The notes beneath the pieces are model-generated. The model searched no databases and was not told where the DNA came from. It was given only the letters and a program-made list of their open reading frames with translations. DNA of 64,000 nt. It comes from Bacillus bingmayongensis (GTDB lineage: Bacteria > Bacillota > Bacilli > Bacillales > Bacillaceae_G). The stretch is from the NCBI RefSeq assembly GCF_000299035.1, contig NZ_AKCS01000005.1:372001-436000 (forward strand), read 5' to 3'. Positions 41,916 through 50,650 of the stretch are shown in pieces. Every line of letters starts with the position of its first letter. The first letter of the stretch is position 1. The translations under genes were made by a program, and so were the position numbers.

Positions 41916-42551
41916 CTATACAACACCATGTTTCACAGCATACAGCGCAGCTTGCGTTCGATCATCTACTTCTAATTTAGCAAGTACGTTTGAAACATGT
42001 GTTTTCACCGTCTGTTCCGTAATATGGAGTTCTGCTGCTATTTCTTTATTGCTTCTTCCTTTCGCAATTTCACGAAGTACTTCTTTTTCCCTTTTTGTCA
42101 GCATAGATAAACTATCTTGCTTTTCCTCTTTGACTATTGACCGTCCTAACAAGGCAGGAGTGACTTTTGGATGAAGATTTGCATTCCCTTGATATACAGC
42201 GATAATGGAAGCAACAAGTTGATCTGGCTGTACTTCTTTTAGTTGATAGCCATCCGCGCCAGCTTCTAGTGCTGGCAAAACGTAATCTTGCTCTGAAAAA
42301 CTACTTAACATAAGGATTTTAATTGTGGCGTCATATTGTTTTAATCGTTTTGTTGCTTCAATCCCATCCATTTTCGGCATTGATAAATCCATTAATACTA
42401 CATCTGGTCTTTCTTTTCGAACAAACTCTAACGCCTCTTTCCCATTCTCTGCTTCCCCTATAATTTCAAATTCCTCTTTCGTTTTTAAGAAGAAAACGAG
42501 CCCCTTCCGAACAATATGATGATCTTCTACAAGTAATAGTTTAATTTTCAA
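41916..42551 (-). CDS. NarL-type response regulator, TTG start
   Basis: The 211-residue regulator has a receiver domain (LLLVEDHHIVRKG, phosphoacceptor in VVLMDLSMPKMDG, conserved Lys in YQLKEV) and a LuxR-type helix-turn-helix (LTKREKEVLREIAKGRSNKE). The TTG at 42551 follows AAGGAAGAAG at good spacing. A TTG six codons earlier, which overlaps the kinase stop, is less likely. It is the partner of the GAF-domain kinase encoded directly upstream and should act by binding DNA when phosphorylated. Confidence 0.92.
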   Translation of the reverse strand: MKIKLLLVEDHHIVRKGLVFFLKTKEEFEIIGEAENGKEALEFVRKERPDVVLMDLSMPKMDGIEATKRLKQYDATIKILMLSSFSEQDYVLPALEAGADGYQLKEVQPDQLVASIIAVYQGNANLHPKVTPALLGRSIVKEEKQDSLSMLTKREKEVLREIAKGRSNKEIAAELHITEQTVKTHVSNVLAKLEVDDRTQAALYAVKHGVV

Positions 42552-42565
42552 TGAACTTCTTCCTT

Positions 42566-43684
42566 TCAAACCGGTAATTGAATCTCAATCTTTGTTCCCT
42601 GCCCCGGCTTCGTTCTTATTCGAAATGTTCCTTTCATCAGTTCAATTCGTTCTTTCATACTTTTTAAACCAAGTGCTGAATCTCTTACTTTTTCTTTCAC
42701 AAACCCCACGCCGTCATCTTTAATTTGAAAGTTCAACTTACTATTTTCCTTTTTTAAGCTAACAGACACTCTCTCACATGAAGCATGCTTTTTACAATTA
42801 TGTAACGCTTCCTGGCTTACACGCCACAGCACTTCTTCTATTTCATCACCAATTGAAATAACCCCATCAATTTGAATTGCTACTTGAATACCTAATAACT
42901 TCCCGTAATTCTGTACTGCTTCTGCAAGCCCTTTCTCTAATTCTTCTGGCCGTAATTGCCAAATTAATAATGTCATCTCTTGCAGCGCTTCTTGCGATAA
43001 TTCCCCTATGTAACTGAGCATCTCTTGCAGTTCTTTGTTCTTTGTCATATCAAGAGTCCCTCTAGCAGTTAACATAATTGAAAATAACAATTGTTTAACA
43101 GAATCATGCAAATCACGGGCGAGTCGATTTCTTTCTGCTATAACTACATATTTACGCTCTTTCTCAACTAGTCTAATTCGTTGTATTGTTGTTCCGATTT
43201 GGAATGCAATTGCTTCTAATAATGCTAGTTCTTCCTCTGAAAAATGCGTTTTATGAGGTGAAGCAACATTTAATAAACCGAACTTCTTTGCTCCAGCGCG
43301 AAGAGGAATCGTCGCATGATGTGTAATCTCTTCGGTCTCTCCCCAGTTATATTCAATGGCATCTTCAATTCGCTTACATTCAATGATATTTGTTGCCTTT
43401 TCTAAACGGCCATTCACAAATCGATTGATACACCAGCAATCCCCTTCACACATCGGCTTCTTTTCCTTCCATGTGAGCGCTGGTGGCAAATTCGTATCAA
43501 CAAGCATCCGATGCGTTCCTTTTTCATCAATAAAAAAGATCCAGCCTGTTTGTAAATTCATAACTTGCAATAATGTATGTAATACTTTCTCCAACATTTT
43601 CTGTAAATTAGTTGCCTCATTTAACAACTCTGCAATTTCTTTTAGTGCTTCTAGACGCCGCATTTCCTTTTCATCATAATTCAT
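42566..43684 (-). CDS. GAF-domain sensor histidine kinase with four-cysteine cluster motif (AirS/YhcS-like)
   Basis: The 372-residue cytoplasmic kinase has a GAF domain (about 15-175), a HisKA_3 dimerisation helix (RNRLARDLHDSVKQLLF) and an ATPase domain with DDGVGF and GLKSMKERIEL. The GAF domain carries C79, C83, C85 (CEGDCWC) and C103, matching the pattern of the [2Fe-2S] sensor AirS (YhcS) of Staphylococcus aureus, which detects oxygen and redox state. No membrane segment is present. ATG 43684 is preceded by GGTGA. The regulator gene follows directly. Confidence 0.9.
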   Translation of the reverse strand: MNYDEKEMRRLEALKEIAELLNEATNLQKMLEKVLHTLLQVMNLQTGWIFFIDEKGTHRMLVDTNLPPALTWKEKKPMCEGDCWCINRFVNGRLEKATNIIECKRIEDAIEYNWGETEEITHHATIPLRAGAKKFGLLNVASPHKTHFSEEELALLEAIAFQIGTTIQRIRLVEKERKYVVIAERNRLARDLHDSVKQLLFSIMLTARGTLDMTKNKELQEMLSYIGELSQEALQEMTLLIWQLRPEELEKGLAEAVQNYGKLLGIQVAIQIDGVISIGDEIEEVLWRVSQEALHNCKKHASCERVSVSLKKENSKLNFQIKDDGVGFVKEKVRDSALGLKSMKERIELMKGTFRIRTKPGQGTKIEIQLPV

Positions 43685-43735
43685 GTTCATCACCAATTAC
43701 CATTATAACATTAAGAAATTTCAAAATACTATAAA

Positions 43736-43766
43736 TAAAAAGGAAGCTGAATATATCAGCTTCCTT
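43736..43766 (-). terminator. Terminator of the CtsR-controlled hsp20 gene
   Basis: AAGGAAGCTGA and its complement form an eleven-pair stem with a five-base loop, followed by TTTTT on the minus strand. Confidence 0.86.
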
Positions 43767-44202
43767 ACTCTATATCAATAACTTTTCGATTTGTGTTTTC
43801 CTCTTGTAGTTTAGGCAATGTAACAGTAAGAACACCGTCTTTAAATGCTCCCGCAATGTTTTCTTGATCCACATTATCTAATGTAAAACGACGAATGAAT
43901 GACCCTGTAGAACGTTCTTTTCGAATAAATATGCCATTTTCATTTTGTTCTTCTACTTCATTATTTTGAGTAGCTTGAATTGTTAATACATCCTTTTCAA
44001 AATCGACTTGAATGTTTTCTTTTTGAAATCCTGATAAATCCGCTTGCACAACATATTTATCAGGTTTCTCTTGAACATCTACCTTAAAGCTGGTCATGTT
44101 CATTGGTTTAAAGAACGCATCTGTCATCACCTCAAATAAGGAAGATCCAAATCGGGCAACACCATTTTGACGATTTGCTAATTCTGGAAATAAATTATGC
44201 AT
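43765..44202 (-). CDS. Small heat-shock protein Hsp20
   Basis: The 145-residue chaperone has the alpha-crystallin domain with YVVQADLSGFQKENIQVDF and the closing GVLTVTLPKLQEE motif. A short N-terminal arm (MHNLFPELANRQNGV) and an IDIE C-terminal tail serve oligomer assembly. Such proteins hold unfolding proteins for refolding by DnaK and ClpB. A perfect CtsR operator overlapping the promoter is at 44266-44282, so it belongs to the CtsR heat-shock group rather than the HrcA or sigma-B group. AGGAGG precedes the ATG. Confidence 0.93.
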   Translation of the reverse strand: MHNLFPELANRQNGVARFGSSLFEVMTDAFFKPMNMTSFKVDVQEKPDKYVVQADLSGFQKENIQVDFEKDVLTIQATQNNEVEEQNENGIFIRKERSTGSFIRRFTLDNVDQENIAGAFKDGVLTVTLPKLQEENTNRKVIDIE

Positions 44203-44265
44203 TTTCTATTCCTCCTTATAGATATGAATGAAAGATTAACTCTTTCTGTTTTTATTATACCAAAT

Positions 44266-44282
44266 GGTCAAAAAAGGTCAAA
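44266..44282. promoter_or_regulatory. CtsR operator and promoter of hsp20
   Basis: GGTCAAA-AAA-GGTCAAA is a perfect heptad direct repeat matching the CtsR consensus RGTCAAANANRGTCAAA. On the minus strand it contains TTGACC, 16 bases before TATAAT (about 44253-44258), so the operator covers the -35 region of the hsp20 promoter. Confidence 0.88.
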
Positions 44283-44451
44283 GTGTTTATTTGATGTTTT
44301 GATTATGTATTTTTTCAGTTCTAAATACAATACGATATGTGAAATTATTATTTCTAAATGATTAATATCTCATAAAAAACAAGGAAACTATATACATACT
44401 GCAGAATACATAATTTGAAATCTGAAATTCTTATTACTTTTGGAGATTACT

Positions 44452-44901
44452 ATGGGATATATTGAAGATTTGCGCAAAATCGTTGGTCCACGACCACTTA
44501 ATTTAGCAGGTGTTGCAGTTGCTGTTTTAAATGATCAAGGGCAAATTTTACTTCAGAAAAGACGAAGTGGTGTTTGGGGAGTACCTGGTGGATTTATTGA
44601 ATTAGGTAAATCCACAGAAGATGCAGGAAGACGAGAAGTTCTCGAAGAAACAGGTATTGAGATTGGGAAACTTGACTTAGTAGATGTTTTTTCTGGAAAA
44701 GAATTTTTTGTGAAATTATCGAATGGTGATGAATTTTATCCCATCACCATCGCTTATATGAGTAAAGAAATAAAGGGGGGGATTTTACAAGCTGATGGCA
44801 CAGAATCTTTAGAAGTGAAATTTTCCAGCTTGAATCAATTACCAGAAAATATTAGTCCTTTCATAAAAAAAATAATTCAACAACAAGTTGTATCCATATA
44901 A
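44452..44901 (+). CDS. Nudix hydrolase
   Basis: The 149-residue protein has a full Nudix box: GGFIELGKSTEDAGRREV followed by LEETGIEI. It hydrolyses a nucleoside diphosphate-linked compound such as ADP-ribose or an oxidised nucleotide; the sequence does not decide which. The N-terminal helix (YIEDLRKIVGPRPLN) is typical of a Bacillus subgroup. The ATG at 44452 follows GGAG; four codons upstream in frame lack a site. A terminator follows. Confidence 0.9.
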   Translation: MGYIEDLRKIVGPRPLNLAGVAVAVLNDQGQILLQKRRSGVWGVPGGFIELGKSTEDAGRREVLEETGIEIGKLDLVDVFSGKEFFVKLSNGDEFYPITIAYMSKEIKGGILQADGTESLEVKFSSLNQLPENISPFIKKIIQQQVVSI

Positions 44902-44918
44902 AACATAGATACTTATGC

Positions 44919-44952
44919 AAGAAGAGACCTTTCATTTTGAAGGCCTCTTCTT
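44919..44952 (+). terminator. Terminator of the nudix gene
   Basis: AAGAAGAG-A-CCTT pairs with AAGG-C-CTCTTCTT around a seven-base loop with one internal mismatch. No long T-run follows, so it is only probable. Confidence 0.62.
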
Positions 44953-45001
44953 ACATATAACCAGTCGGGAACAGACATAACCTTCATTTTCTTATCAACC
45001 T

Positions 45002-45550
45002 TCACTGCACTTCTGCATGTAAACAAGACTTAAAGTGCCCAATTGCAAACTCATGTCCTTGCTCATTAAAAGAGGCCACTGCTTTTTCATGTACAACGAT
45101 GTGAAATCCTTTATTATAAGCATCCACCGCTGTATGGAGAACACAAATATCCGTACATACGCCAACAAGATGGACTTCTTGTACGCCTCGTTCTCTTAGT
45201 TTCATTTCTAAGTCCGTTCCAGCAAAAGCACTATAACGTGTTTTGTCCATATAGTATACATTCTCATTATCTTGATATTTTTCATATACCATTTGTAGCT
45301 CTCCGTATAAATCTCTTCCTTTTGTTCCCGCTATATTATGTGGTGGAAATAATTGTGTCTCAGGATGATAAGAATCATTCTTTTCATGTTTATCAATGGC
45401 AAACACAACATAATCTCCGTTTTCAATATACTGCTTCGTAATCGCTACAAGATGCTGTTCAATATCTTGTCCTGGCTTTCCACACGTTAAAGCACCATCT
45501 TCTGCTACAAAATCATATGTATAATCAATATTTATAAGAGCACGTTTCAT
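45002..45550 (-). CDS. pncA: Nicotinamidase / isochorismatase-family hydrolase
   Basis: The 182-residue protein resembles B. subtilis PncA (YueJ), which deamidates nicotinamide to nicotinic acid in NAD salvage. The catalytic aspartate is in LINIDYTYDF, the lysine in DKTRYSAFAGTDLE and the nucleophile in VGVCTDICVLHTAVDA, with the family's cis-peptide before it. Metal-ligand residues lie in AIDKHEKNDSYHPE. GGAGG precedes the ATG; a GTG just before it is an alternative start. It is a single-gene unit. Confidence 0.9.
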   Translation of the reverse strand: MKRALINIDYTYDFVAEDGALTCGKPGQDIEQHLVAITKQYIENGDYVVFAIDKHEKNDSYHPETQLFPPHNIAGTKGRDLYGELQMVYEKYQDNENVYYMDKTRYSAFAGTDLEMKLRERGVQEVHLVGVCTDICVLHTAVDAYNKGFHIVVHEKAVASFNEQGHEFAIGHFKSCLHAEVQ

Positions 45551-45655
45551 CACTCGGTCTCCTCCCTACTCGTTTCACGCTAAACAATAGAAAACGTGTT
45601 TTTACGACGCAATATATTGTATTCGACACATTCAAACAAAACCCCTACGAAATAT

Positions 45656-46525
45656 TTATAATATAGGTATATATATTGTCATTTTCATTTGATTTGGATA
45701 TTTTGATTGCAATACATCGGTAATCTCAAAATCTGGCCCTTCTCTTCTTTCATAATTTGAGTTTAGTAACCATATACCATAAATATACCTTCTCGTATTT
45801 TGAACTAAATCAACAGAGCCATTTACTTTGAATTCAGCATATTTACCTTCTGGAATTTCAAAATTAACAAATCCATTGTCTAGTTTTGTGACGCTCTCCT
45901 TTACCTCTTCTCCAACAATGAACGAAAAGTTACCATCATCCTGAAAATTACATGAGATACCATATGACATATTAGGTGCAATTTTCTCAGGAATTCTTAA
46001 ATAGTGTTCATTACTTCCAAAATCAAAATAAAATTTTGGAATTTCCTCAAAGTACTTTTCATTGTTTAGATTGGTTTTATATTCAAAACCGATAATATTC
46101 TTTTTACTTAATTGTACAATATTAGGTTTATTCATAATCAAGTCTCCCTTCATCTCCTTTTTATAGTCCAAAAAGTTCATCTTAGCTTGTAAATGTAAAT
46201 CGATTTCTGACTTTCGATATTTAGCAGGAGTCATTCCAAAATAATTTACAAATGAACGTGAAAATGCCTCTTGGGAGTTATATTGAAAATCAATCGCAAT
46301 TTCTAATATATTCTTTCTTGTTTCCCTTAATAAGATGGCAGCTTCAGATAGCCTCCTGTTTCTTATATATTCTTGTACAGAAAAACCGGTAATTGCTTGG
46401 AAAAGCCTTTGAAAATGAAACGGAGAAAAACAAAATTGCGAAGAAACTTCGACAATGTTAAATCTGTCCTGTAGATTGCTTTCAATAAATTCAATAGAGC
46501 TTTGTATTCTTTCGAAATAATCCAT
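45656..46525 (-). CDS. AraC-family regulator with GyrI-like effector domain
   Basis: The 289-residue protein has two AraC helix-turn-helix units in its first 105 residues (FNIVEVSSQFCFSPFHFQRL and ILEIAIDFQYNSQEAFSRSF). A GyrI-like small-molecule-binding domain follows from about 130 to the end. This layout is that of Rob/BmrR-type sensors of drugs or stress. No obvious target is adjacent on the same strand. The ATG at 46525 follows AGGAGG; a GTG two codons earlier lies too close to that site. Confidence 0.9.
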   Translation of the reverse strand: MDYFERIQSSIEFIESNLQDRFNIVEVSSQFCFSPFHFQRLFQAITGFSVQEYIRNRRLSEAAILLRETRKNILEIAIDFQYNSQEAFSRSFVNYFGMTPAKYRKSEIDLHLQAKMNFLDYKKEMKGDLIMNKPNIVQLSKKNIIGFEYKTNLNNEKYFEEIPKFYFDFGSNEHYLRIPEKIAPNMSYGISCNFQDDGNFSFIVGEEVKESVTKLDNGFVNFEIPEGKYAEFKVNGSVDLVQNTRRYIYGIWLLNSNYERREGPDFEITDVLQSKYPNQMKMTIYIPIL

Positions 46526-46704
46526 CTTCACACTCCCTCCTTGTAATCTATTTTATATTTTCATCAAAATATTTTTTGATAATTTGTGCTAATTCCTATT
46601 GTAACCTGTATTTATAAGATGAGAAACATATTATCATGTAGTATCAAATTCACATATAAAGTTGTATTCCATAGCAGATCCTACAATGGAAAGACGAATA
46701 AAAA

Positions 46705-46743
46705 CAAAAAAGGTACACCACTCTTTAACGTGATGTACCTTTT
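46705..46743. terminator. Terminator of the lipoprotein gene
   Basis: GGTACATC-type hairpin: AAAAGGTACA pairs with TGTACCTTTT, and CACT-AGTG-like pairs continue inside. T-runs flank it on both strands; it most likely ends the gene that stops at 46772. Confidence 0.75.
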
Positions 46744-46771
46744 CCCTCTAACATAGCGGAGTAGTATCATT

Positions 46772-47260
46772 TTACTGCGCGGGTTTATTTTCAAATTTAG
46801 CCTGTACAAAGTTAATAACTTTTCCTGCTGGATCATTATTTTCAAATTGAACTGCAGTTACCGTGTGTTGTCCTGTCTCTAAGGTTTTTTGTTTTAACTC
46901 TACTGTTGTCTGCGTCATTCTAGTAACATGATGTTTATCCTCAAATATATTATCTACGAACACAAATGTTTCTTTATCATTTTGAAAATCGGCAAGTTCT
47001 AATTCAAGTTGCTGAATTAGAGCATCCTTCTTTACAAAGACAGTTGGTATCTTCCCATCTTCAGAGGTACCATTTGGCGTGATTACTTTTACTTTCCCCT
47101 CACCAATCGGCATTGCCCCATCAGGAAAAGGAGTTACACTCTCATCACTTGCATTTACAACTTGTTCTTCTTTTACTGGTTGAGTTTCTTTTTTTTCGTT
47201 TGGAACACCACACCCAACCAATAACAAAGCAGACAATCCAGCGATTATGAATTTCTTCAA
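46772..47260 (-). CDS. Predicted lipoprotein, TTG start
   Basis: The 162-residue protein has a lipoprotein signal peptide (KKFIIAGLSALLLVGCGVP) with the lipobox LVGC, so it should be acylated and held at the outer face of the membrane. A Glu/Lys linker follows, then a soluble domain of about 110 residues with mixed strands and helices (FVFVDNIFEDKHHVTRMTQT). I do not recognise the family. Its TTG start follows GGGGGGATGAA. Confidence 0.82.
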   Translation of the reverse strand: MKKFIIAGLSALLLVGCGVPNEKKETQPVKEEQVVNASDESVTPFPDGAMPIGEGKVKVITPNGTSEDGKIPTVFVKKDALIQQLELELADFQNDKETFVFVDNIFEDKHHVTRMTQTTVELKQKTLETGQHTVTAVQFENNDPAGKVINFVQAKFENKPAQ

Positions 47261-47480
47261 AATTCATCCCCCCTGTAAATTTATTCTTTATTTATTATAC
47301 AAAAATAATTATCTTTTCTAAATTCAGTTTTTTAAACTTTCGTGAACAAACATTCTGTCCACCATTACTGTACCATACTTTCTTTTTTAACATCATTAAT
47401 TTTTTCAAGAAATAATTAGAAATTCCTTCCTATTCTCCATTTTGGCCCATTATCACTTAAAAATATTCAGCTAAAAAAAT

Positions 47481-47515
47481 AAAAAAAGACATCGGTACAT
47501 CCAATGTCTTTTTTT
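47481..47515 (-). terminator. Terminator of the nitroreductase gene
   Basis: AAAGACAT and its complement form an eight-pair stem with an 11-base loop, followed by seven T residues on the minus strand. Confidence 0.8.
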
Positions 47516-47525
47516 ACATAGCATC

Positions 47526-48179
47526 CTACAAAATAAACTTTGTAATATCTTCAACTTCTTTTCGAGTAAGTTTTTTCGGTTTATCTTTTGGATATCCTAG
47601 CGAAATTACCATATTGATTTGTTTCTCATGCTCAATTTGTAAATATTGTCGCAGTTCATTTTGAGCTAATAAAACAGGCCCTGTCATTGGGCAAGTCCCA
47701 AGACCTCTTGCATGTGCTGCTAACATTAAATTTTGTGCTGCTAAACAGCTACTCTTAATCCCCTCTTCTTCCCATACTGCATCTGGGACGAAGTCAATTG
47801 GATCAAATATCTTTTCACGAAACTTTGACTCATAAGGCGTTGCTAAACATACGATTAAGACCGGTGCATCAGAAAAAGCAGTTGCATATGGCCCAAACGA
47901 ACGTGTAAGTAATTTGCCTGCTTTTTCTTCTCCTTTTTTCGTTGCTTCTTCAGCCAATTTATGTAAAGCATCCCATGTCATTTGCTCAATTTCTTTAATT
48001 TTATCTCGATTCATAATAACAATAAATTCCCACGTTTGCGAGTTCGTATCACTTGGTGCGTAACGAGCACAATCAATAATTTCTTCTATGTCACCAACAG
48101 ATACTTCTTGTTCTGTAAACTTCCGGATACTGCGTCGTCCGTGAATCACTTCTTTAAATGCTTCATAGTTCATATACAT
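47526..48179 (-). CDS. Nitroreductase-family flavoprotein
   Basis: The 217-residue FMN protein has the nitroreductase signature GRRSIRKFTEQEV at the N-terminus and ARYAPSDTNSQTWEFIVI, which together bind FMN, plus the C-terminal NMVISLGYPKDKP. It reduces nitroaromatics or quinones with NAD(P)H; the natural substrate is unknown. I start at ATG 48179 following AAAGGGG; the longer open frame upstream runs into the terminator of the transaminase gene. Confidence 0.91.
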   Translation of the reverse strand: MYMNYEAFKEVIHGRRSIRKFTEQEVSVGDIEEIIDCARYAPSDTNSQTWEFIVIMNRDKIKEIEQMTWDALHKLAEEATKKGEEKAGKLLTRSFGPYATAFSDAPVLIVCLATPYESKFREKIFDPIDFVPDAVWEEEGIKSSCLAAQNLMLAAHARGLGTCPMTGPVLLAQNELRQYLQIEHEKQINMVISLGYPKDKPKKLTRKEVEDITKFIL

Positions 48180-48233
48180 AAAATCCCCTTTTACAACGTT
48201 TTCAAAAATTGTCCTACGCTTGATTATATCACG

Positions 48234-48260
48234 AAAAAAAGCTGGAGGAATACCAGCTTC
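48234..48260 (-). terminator. Terminator of dat
   Basis: AAGCTGG and its complement form a seven-pair stem with a seven-base loop and a T-run on the minus strand. Confidence 0.8.
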
Positions 48261-48275
48261 ATTTTCCTTGTACAT

Positions 48276-49151
48276 TCAGTTTATTACGTTAAAGGTAGCA
48301 ATACTTTCTTCATAAGCTTCTTGTAACTTCCTTGTAACAGGTCCTCGTTCACCCTGACCAAATGATTCATCTCCTATTTGAATAACAGGGAATATTTCAA
48401 GAGGCGTTGCTGTAAAGAAGCATTCATCTGCCCCGTATACTTCTTGTAATGAAAACTCTCGCTCTTCTACTTCAATATGTAGAGCTTTTGCTAATGAAAT
48501 GACATGATGACGAGTAATTCCATGTAAAATAAGATGATCTGCCGGGTGCGTAATCACTTTATTATTTTTTATAATAAAGAAATTTGAATGGCACCCTTCT
48601 GTTACAATTCCATCTCGAACTAATATTGCTTCTTGATACCCCTCTTCATTAATTTTATTCTTAATCATAATATTAGGAAGAAGGTTTAAAGATTTGATAT
48701 GGCAAAACTTCCAGCGAATATCTTCTTCCACTGTTACTTTTATTCCCTTTTCCATTACAGATACCGGTCTCGGGAATGCAACGATGTTTGCATAATAAGT
48801 TGCCTCTAGATTTGATTCATATACATGATTTCGCGGCTGCATACCTCTTGAAATTTGAATATACACATTCCCATCTTCTTGAAATTGATTTTTCTCAATT
48901 AATTGTTGAAGTTGCTCAATTAATTCTTCTTTTGTAAAAGGTGGAACAAGATGAATTTCTTTCATTGATTTAAAAAATCGCTCTAAATGTAAATCTAGTA
49001 AGTGAGGTTTCCCGTTGTATAAACGAAATACTTCATATATCCCATCTCCAAATTGTAGACCTCTCTCTTCTAATGCAACCATTGGCTGTTCTTCCTTCGT
49101 ATTTAGAATTCTCCCATTAAACAAAATCCAATCTTTATGAACACTTTTCAC
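48276..49151 (-). CDS. dat: D-amino acid aminotransferase
   Basis: The 291-residue class IV transaminase makes D-glutamate and other D-amino acids for the cell wall. It closely follows the Bacillus D-alanine transaminase: ALEERGLQFGDGIYEV near the start, the Schiff-base lysine in CHIKSLNLLPN, GIVTEGCHSNFFI and LILHGITRHHVI. Start is GTG at 49151, about nine bases after GGAG. It is a single-gene unit. Before the insertion of the neighbouring IS it was already separated from the siderophore gene by a terminator. Confidence 0.92.
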   Translation of the reverse strand: MKSVHKDWILFNGRILNTKEEQPMVALEERGLQFGDGIYEVFRLYNGKPHLLDLHLERFFKSMKEIHLVPPFTKEELIEQLQQLIEKNQFQEDGNVYIQISRGMQPRNHVYESNLEATYYANIVAFPRPVSVMEKGIKVTVEEDIRWKFCHIKSLNLLPNIMIKNKINEEGYQEAILVRDGIVTEGCHSNFFIIKNNKVITHPADHLILHGITRHHVISLAKALHIEVEEREFSLQEVYGADECFFTATPLEIFPVIQIGDESFGQGERGPVTRKLQEAYEESIATFNVIN

Positions 49152-49315
49152 CGTTTTTCCACTCCTTTACTTTTTATTAATTTTATTTTACAACTTCTTC
49201 CTGTTTAACAGAAAGAATTTTCTGTTATTTTTTCGGAGGTAAAAAAACACATCACCCTTTATGTACTGCACCCCAATTGTTAGACACAATTAACAATTGG
49301 AGGTGTAGTTTTTTT

Positions 49316-49747
49316 ATGGCAAAGTTTTCATTAGAAGTTAAATTAGAAGCTATTCAGGACTATCTTGAAGGGGAAGAATCTTATAGAGCCATAGGCAATC
49401 GAATAGGTACGCATCATAAATCTATTATGAAATGGGTAGGTCTCTATAAAAAATATGGAATAGAAGGTTTGAGATCTAGGTATACAAATTACTCTGTACA
49501 ATTTAAAATGGACGTACTTAACTTTATGAATGAAACAGGGACGTCTCTTTTAGAAACAGCTGTAATATATAATATTCCGGATCCAACGATGAAAAAAGAA
49601 ACAAAGAAAGAACAGCCAGTAGAAGGATCACAAGAAGCATTATTAGCGGAAATCGAGCGTTTACGTATGGAAAATGCATATTTAAAAAAGTTGAACGCCT
49701 TAGTTCAAGAGGAGAGAAAATCTCAGATCGTCAAAAAGCGCAAGTAA
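49316..49747 (+). CDS. IS3-family transposase OrfA (helix-turn-helix part)
   Basis: The 143-residue product has a helix-turn-helix at its start ([20 protein letters not shown], then [20 protein letters not shown]), a second HTH-like region, and a leucine-zipper-type helix at the end ([18 protein letters not shown]) for pairing. It binds the inverted repeats and its C-terminus is shared with the frameshifted fusion. ATG at 49316 is preceded by GGAGGTG. Confidence 0.92.
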   Translation: MAKFSLEVKLEAIQDYLEGEESYRAIGNRIGTHHKSIMKWVGLYKKYGIEGLRSRYTNYSVQFKMDVLNFMNETGTSLLETAVIYNIPDPTMKKETKKEQPVEGSQEALLAEIERLRMENAYLKKLNALVQEERKSQIVKKRK

Positions 49748-50586
49748 TTTATGAATTAAGGCATGTTTTTAAGGTAAGTCACTTAGTGAAAATAGCTGAG
49801 ATTGCGCGTAGTACGTATTACTACTGGGTGAAACAATTTACTCGCCCTGACAAATACAAAGAAGTAAAAGAAATCATTAAACAGATTTTCGATGAACATA
49901 AAGGAAGATATGGGTATCGACGCATCACGTTAGAATTAAAAAATCGAAGTTACTCAATCAATCATAAAACGGTACGTCGTTTAATGATTGAGCTAGGTTT
50001 AAAATCTCTTGTCCGTATGAAGAAGTATCGTTCTTATCGTGGAAATGTTGGAAGAATTTCTCCAAATGTTCTTCAACGTGATTTTAAGGCTTCTAAGCCT
50101 AATGAGAAATGGGTTACGGATGTGACAGAATTCCATTTATTCGGGAAGAAGCTCTATTTATCGCCAGTTTTAGATCTCTTTAATGGTGAAATCATTGCTT
50201 ATAATATAGAAACACGACCTGTATTTCCACTCGTTACAAAGATGTTAGATCAAGCGTTTGAGCGTTTAAACGAAGGTGATTCCCCTATACTCCATTCGGA
50301 TCAAGGGTGGCAATATCAAATGACTCAATACCAGCACTTACTTAAAGAACATCAAATTACGCAAAGTATGTCCCGTAAGGGCAACTGTTTAGATAACGCA
50401 GTCATTGAAAATTTCTTTGGGTTATTAAAATCTGAATTACTTTATCTACAAGAGTTCGAAAGCATGGAACATTTTACTTTGGAATTAGAAAAATATATTT
50501 ACTATTACAATCACAAACGTATTAAGATAAAACTAAAAGGATTGAGCCCTGTACAATACAGAATCCAATCCTTATTAGCTGCTTAG
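49690..50586 (+). CDS. IS3-family transposase OrfB (DDE catalytic part, made by -1 frameshift)
   Basis: This frame has no independent start of its own at the front; ribosomes are expected to slip back one base on A-AAA-AAG at 49684-49690 while reading orfA, giving OrfAB. About 298 residues follow: an HTH_21 region ([17 protein letters not shown]) and an integrase core with D in [10 protein letters not shown] in [10 protein letters not shown] and E in [14 protein letters not shown]. All DDE residues and the C-terminal helices are intact. A start at 49786 inside the frame is also possible. Confidence 0.91.
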   Translation, partial: VERLSSRGEKISDRQKAQVIYELRHVFKVSHLVKIAEIARSTYYYWVKQFTRPDKYKEVKEIIKQIFDEHKGRYGYRRITLELKNRSYSINHKTVRRLMIELGLKSLVRMKKYRSYRGNVGRISPNVLQRDFKASKPNEKWVTDVTEFHLFGKKLYLSPVLDLFNGEIIAYNIETRPVFPLVTKMLDQAFERLNEGDSPILHSDQGWQYQMTQYQHLLKEHQITQSMSRKGNCLDNAVIENFFGLLKSELLYLQEFESMEHFTLELEKYIYYYNHKRIKIKLKGLSPVQYRIQSLLAA

Positions 50587-50650
50587 AATATTTGTCTAAC
50601 TTTTTGGGTTCACTTCATTAATAGTGATGTGTTTTTCTACTCTACTTTAC

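Larger units (their letters stand above)
49262..50617 (+). mobile_element. Intact IS3-family (IS150-group) insertion sequence
   Basis: The 1,356-bp element begins TGTACTGCACCCCAATTGTT and ends with the related inverted copy at 50593-50617; about 17 of 25 terminal bases match. It is flanked by a direct TTA duplication (49259-49261 and 50618-50620). Two consecutive frames in a -1 relationship encode the transposase, with an A-AAA-AAG slippery heptamer at 49684-49690. The DDE catalytic residues are all present and no frame is broken, so the copy looks recent and potentially active. Only one copy is in this window. Confidence 0.94.
49241..50637 (-). terminator. Terminator of the siderophore-binding gene, split by the insertion sequence
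   Basis: The bases AAAAACACATCAC at 49243-49255 and GTGATGTGTTTTT at 50624-50636 are perfect complements, with a T-run on the minus strand beyond 49247. Remove the IS and one TTA copy and they form a classic 13-pair terminator with a short loop just after the gene ending at 50651. The IS sits in that loop, so the arms are now 1.37 kb apart and the terminator should be disabled. Confidence 0.85.
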
